Positions 60,941 to 64,000 of a stretch of DNA of 64,000 nt are shown here, one piece after another. Position numbers and translations under genes: made by a program. How positions within the stretch are numbered: position 1 is the first letter of the stretch; each line of letters starts with the position of its first letter. The DNA is from Saprospiraceae bacterium (GTDB lineage Bacteria; Bacteroidota; Bacteroidia; Chitinophagales; Saprospiraceae), in contig JADKBO010000029.1 in assembly GCA_016715105.1 (NCBI GenBank), positions 1 through 64,000 of the forward strand, in the 5' to 3' direction. The notes under the pieces were generated by a model. It did no database searches and was not told where the DNA came from. It saw nothing but the letters and a program-made list of their open reading frames with translations.

Positions 60941-63900
60941 TTACCTTATTAAGACAATTTTACCAAAGCCATTCGTGGTTAAATTATCTGATATCCTATC
61001 GTCAAATTTTATACTTGAATCACTACACACATATTTCATTAGATATACACCATTGGCTAGTTTATTGCCGAATGAATCTGACCCATCCCAAGTTAGTTCA
61101 GTATAATTTTTACCTATTTTAATGTTGCCCAATTCCATTTTATCAAATTCTCTTACTAATTTACCACTTATTGTAAATATTTGTAACTTCAAATGCTCTG
61201 GAATTCCTCCGGTTAATTCAAAAATAAAATTGGTTGAGGTTGAAAATGGGTTAGGGTAATTTGAAACTTTACCAATTTTGGGTTTAGAATCAACTATAAA
61301 CCTAATTTCTAACGCATTATTACCAGCAATATTCTCAAATTTATAACGAGGCTTCTAAAAAATATATTCGCCATTTCAAAGAAGAATAGTTTGTTTCAAG
61401 TTTGCAATATTTTATTAAATCTTTTGCTGGAGTAAATTTAACATCGCCACTTTGATTGTTGTAGTTTGTAATTACTCCAGTTTTCAAGTTCTTTAATGAT
61501 ATATTTATTTTTGTTTCCTCATCAAGTAGAAAATATTTATTATCATCCTTAACCTCAATTTTTATGGTAGGATCTTCTCTTATAAAATCATTATTTAAAA
61601 TTGGATTACCATCAAATAAAACTTTAATATTTGGATTTGTAATGTCTTTTAATGTTTATAATTTTTGTTGCTGAATTATTTTCGAAACTTTTTTCAATTA
61701 ACTTTTTATCTTTATTAATATCAATACTTACTTTGACCAGCCCAGTGCTCTCTTTTAGTAAAGACAAATAAGAGGAATGAGAATTAACTTTTGGGGCTAA
61801 ATTATTCCACAACTTATTAACAATTTGTTTCTTATTTTTCTCATTATTTATTTCAATGGTATATTCTATTTCATTTAGAGTGTCACTGCTTAGATTTAGA
61901 ATTTCAAGATCCATTTTTAGTTAATTTCACCACCTCAAACCTTCTGAATAAATTTTAGCGAGCTTAATAGTAATCAGTTGTGTTTTATAAATTACCTTCC
62001 ATAAGATTAATAGTGAGCAGGAGTTTGTCCCCAGTTTTTGGTCCAGTATTTTAGTGTAAATTTAATTTTAAAAAATAAGTATTCTCACTAAGAATATAAA
62101 TCTGGAAGAGGTCAAATACATTTGGCTTGTACTGTCAATACTTATATATTCATTTACTTTTTTATCAACCCCATATACTTGAATATATGTATCAACATTC
62201 TCCCCAGTTGGACTTTCTCTATCAATTGTAATTTTTGAGATTCTAGCAATTGGTCCAATCAATGGTGACACATATGTTCCAAAATTTTTATTTGTAGGAA
62301 CATTAATAACTAATGAAACAGAAGAATTTTCTGACTCACCAATTATTTCTGATACTTTTCCTTTTCCTTTCTGATATACAAAAATATAAGGTTTTATTCC
62401 TTCATCCTTTATCAAACTAAAATATTCTGCACCTTCTTCTTCTAGTAATTTAAATATATTCATTGATGAGGGATCATTTTTCCATTCATTAACATTAAAG
62501 TCATTTGTATTTTGTTTCATGTATAAATATAAGACTATCATAGCGTCTTCGGGCGCCTGTTCCAATAAGTTAATTAACCCACTTCTAGATTCTACAGAAG
62601 ACATATCGTAGGAAAAAACGTTATTAGACCACTTCATAGAACCAAAGTCAGTCTCGGAATTAGGGAGAATTTTGGTACGTTCCCATATAAAAACATTTAA
62701 AGCATTAATATTTCCTTCATAAGGTGTTAATGAACCCCATTTGCTAGCCGCTACTGTTGTAAACGGTGTTTCTCCGGTATATTTTTCACTTGTTACTTGA
62801 ATTGGTAGAATATTTGTTTCAAACTCCCATGAATTTTTATTTGTATGTTTTATTCCTTGGTTATTCCCCTCGAGCCATTGATAATGATGCCTTTGAATGA
62901 ACCCTTCTTCTTCACCTGGAATGTATGTAAAGTTGCTTGAATTCCATACAGAACTTGAATTTTTGACTTTAGTTCTCCAGTAATATGTTGTGTTTGGTAT
63001 TAGTAGAATATTAGGTTTCCATATTAGCATAGGTCTGTGTTCTGTAAATTCTTCATTAATTAATAAAGGGCTATTAAATTCGGCGGTTGTATCAATTTCC
63101 ATGTTTAGTGAGAGATTGATTAGAAGGGTTTCTTGATGCCTTATTTAACTCAAGGGGTTCTAACACTATAGGTGTGAACTGTTGATAAGGGAATGTTGGT
63201 TTTATCTCACTTGAACCAACATAAATTTCAAATCCTTTATTGCCGTTTCCATCAATCAGTTCATTATTGTTTTCTGATAATTCTTCAATTTTATCTTCTT
63301 CATCTATTGTAATAAAGATTTTGCTCTTGCCCTCTGAACCTAATAATATTGGCAGTTTTACCTTAATCGTATCTTCGTATGTAGGAGATTGTATATTTAA
63401 TTTTATTGAAAATAATGTTGATCCTGTTTCGGAAAGGTTTTCAATTTTTAAATTTATAGAATCCTTATTGTTTTCCCAGTATTTAAAACATTAAAACTTA
63501 GGCTAAACGAATCCTGGTTTATTTGTAAAATATTTGGACTAATTTTCAAGCTACTAAAGTCTATTAAATAGTCGAGGCTTTCAAATCCATGCATCTTCTG
63601 CTGGATCTCGGTGAAAAGTCATTGTTGAGTACCATCATGTTCTGCAGTTGTGAACACATCTTTCTCTTTCACTAAAGTAATTTAACATAACTCTAATCGC
63701 TGATTATAGAAATCACTAGTCAATTTAGCATAAAACTTAGTGCCATCAATGCCTGTGTTAATAAATACGCAGTTCCAACTGGAGCTATAAATGCAATTGC
63801 TCCTCTGTCTTTGCGAATAAAAGTCTTCCTTATGCCTCTTGAAGGACTATGAATGTTTCCGAATACACCCAAGTGAGAATATGAAGGAGTATTACATCTT

Positions 63901-64000
63901 CATTTACATAGTTGTATGGATTGACTAGGAGTTGAATTCAGGCTCCAATGAAGCATGTTTGAAAAGTGTAACGATAGGAAGCACCTTTGTTTACATTTTC
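60941..64000 (-). pseudogene. C25-type (PorU2-like) secreted peptidase, decayed, running off the right edge
   Basis: On the minus strand, in broken frames from the right edge: GAIAFIAPVGTAYLLTQA (C25/gingipain-like catalytic-domain end, about 63740), KMHGFESLDYLIDFSSLKI, a CARDB-like segment with FITIDEEDKIEELSENNNE (about 63280), TTYYWRTKVKNSSSVWNSS (about 62960), a large beta-rich part (62068-63102) and finally a type IX sorting domain. The latter has YPNPFSTSTNFIFELTGG and LKLQIFTISGKLVREF then WDGSDSFGNKLANGVYLMKY (60941-61250). This order fits the large C25 peptidases annotated as PorU2-like in this phylum. At least five frameshifts or stops interrupt it. The catalytic Cys and His are outside the window. 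Confidence 0.65.

Overview
The window reads as AT-rich chromosomal DNA from a member of the Bacteroidota, most likely a Saprospiria/Chitinophagia-like lineage and probably from an environmental genome. The evidence is a TonB-dependent receptor with a carboxypeptidase-like N-terminal domain, type IX secretion sorting domains on a peptidase M64 and on a C25-type peptidase, LytS/LytTR sensor-regulator pairs, META-domain lipoproteins, a DUF1080 protein, a PadR-PspC pair and RAYT (Y1/IS200-like) transposases with the motifs usual for this phylum. No rRNA, standard tRNA or CRISPR array was seen.

Layout. 1-9.3 kb is an eroded accessory region: a broken DUF2867 gene, two damaged RAYT genes, an intact ABC exporter, frameshifted PIN-domain and TIR-like/deoxyribosyltransferase-like genes (possibly a decayed defence or toxin cluster), an insertion sequence whose ends and 5-bp target duplication can be read directly, and a beta-barrel gene broken at a G7 tract. 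9.5-17.7 kb holds two LytS-type kinase/LytTR regulator pairs around a third (intact) RAYT, a TonB receptor and a secreted repeat protein. 17.8-28 kb holds a NUDIX-type regulator divergent from a carboxylesterase, a ParE-type toxin-antitoxin pair, a lipase fused to a barrel-like C-terminus, META lipoproteins, and a AAA/DUF234 ATPase gene bracketed by CAGCTG hairpins. 28.2-30.5 kb holds a decayed outer-membrane protein gene and a repeat-rich block with two tRNA-like transcription units with giant variable arms. 30.6-47.8 kb is mostly conserved core: galE, cysQ-like, a BASS transporter, hppA, padR-pspC, an M23 peptidase, alaS, and a leuC-leuD-leuA/cimA-leuB operon. 48-61 kb is a cell-surface polysaccharide region (flippase, FkbM methyltransferase, glycosyltransferases, Wzm/Wzt-type ABC exporter) together with two alpha/beta hydrolases and a 48-bp minisatellite. 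60.9 kb to the right edge is a heavily frameshifted C25 (PorU2-like) peptidase gene running off the window.

How the genes fit together. The core metabolic genes are intact, while almost every frameshift falls in accessory or surface genes; several lie in homopolymers, so real decay, phase variation and assembly error must be separated by read-level data. The most unusual signals are (1) two tRNA-shaped RNAs with 82-86 nt variable regions, each with its own terminator and a shared upstream box that is scattered as partial copies through 172-bp tandem repeats; (2) in-frame palindromes inside RAYT genes whose arms co-vary; and (3) a AAA/PD-(D/E)XK-like ATPase gene bounded by a repeated inverted motif that may mark a mobile unit.
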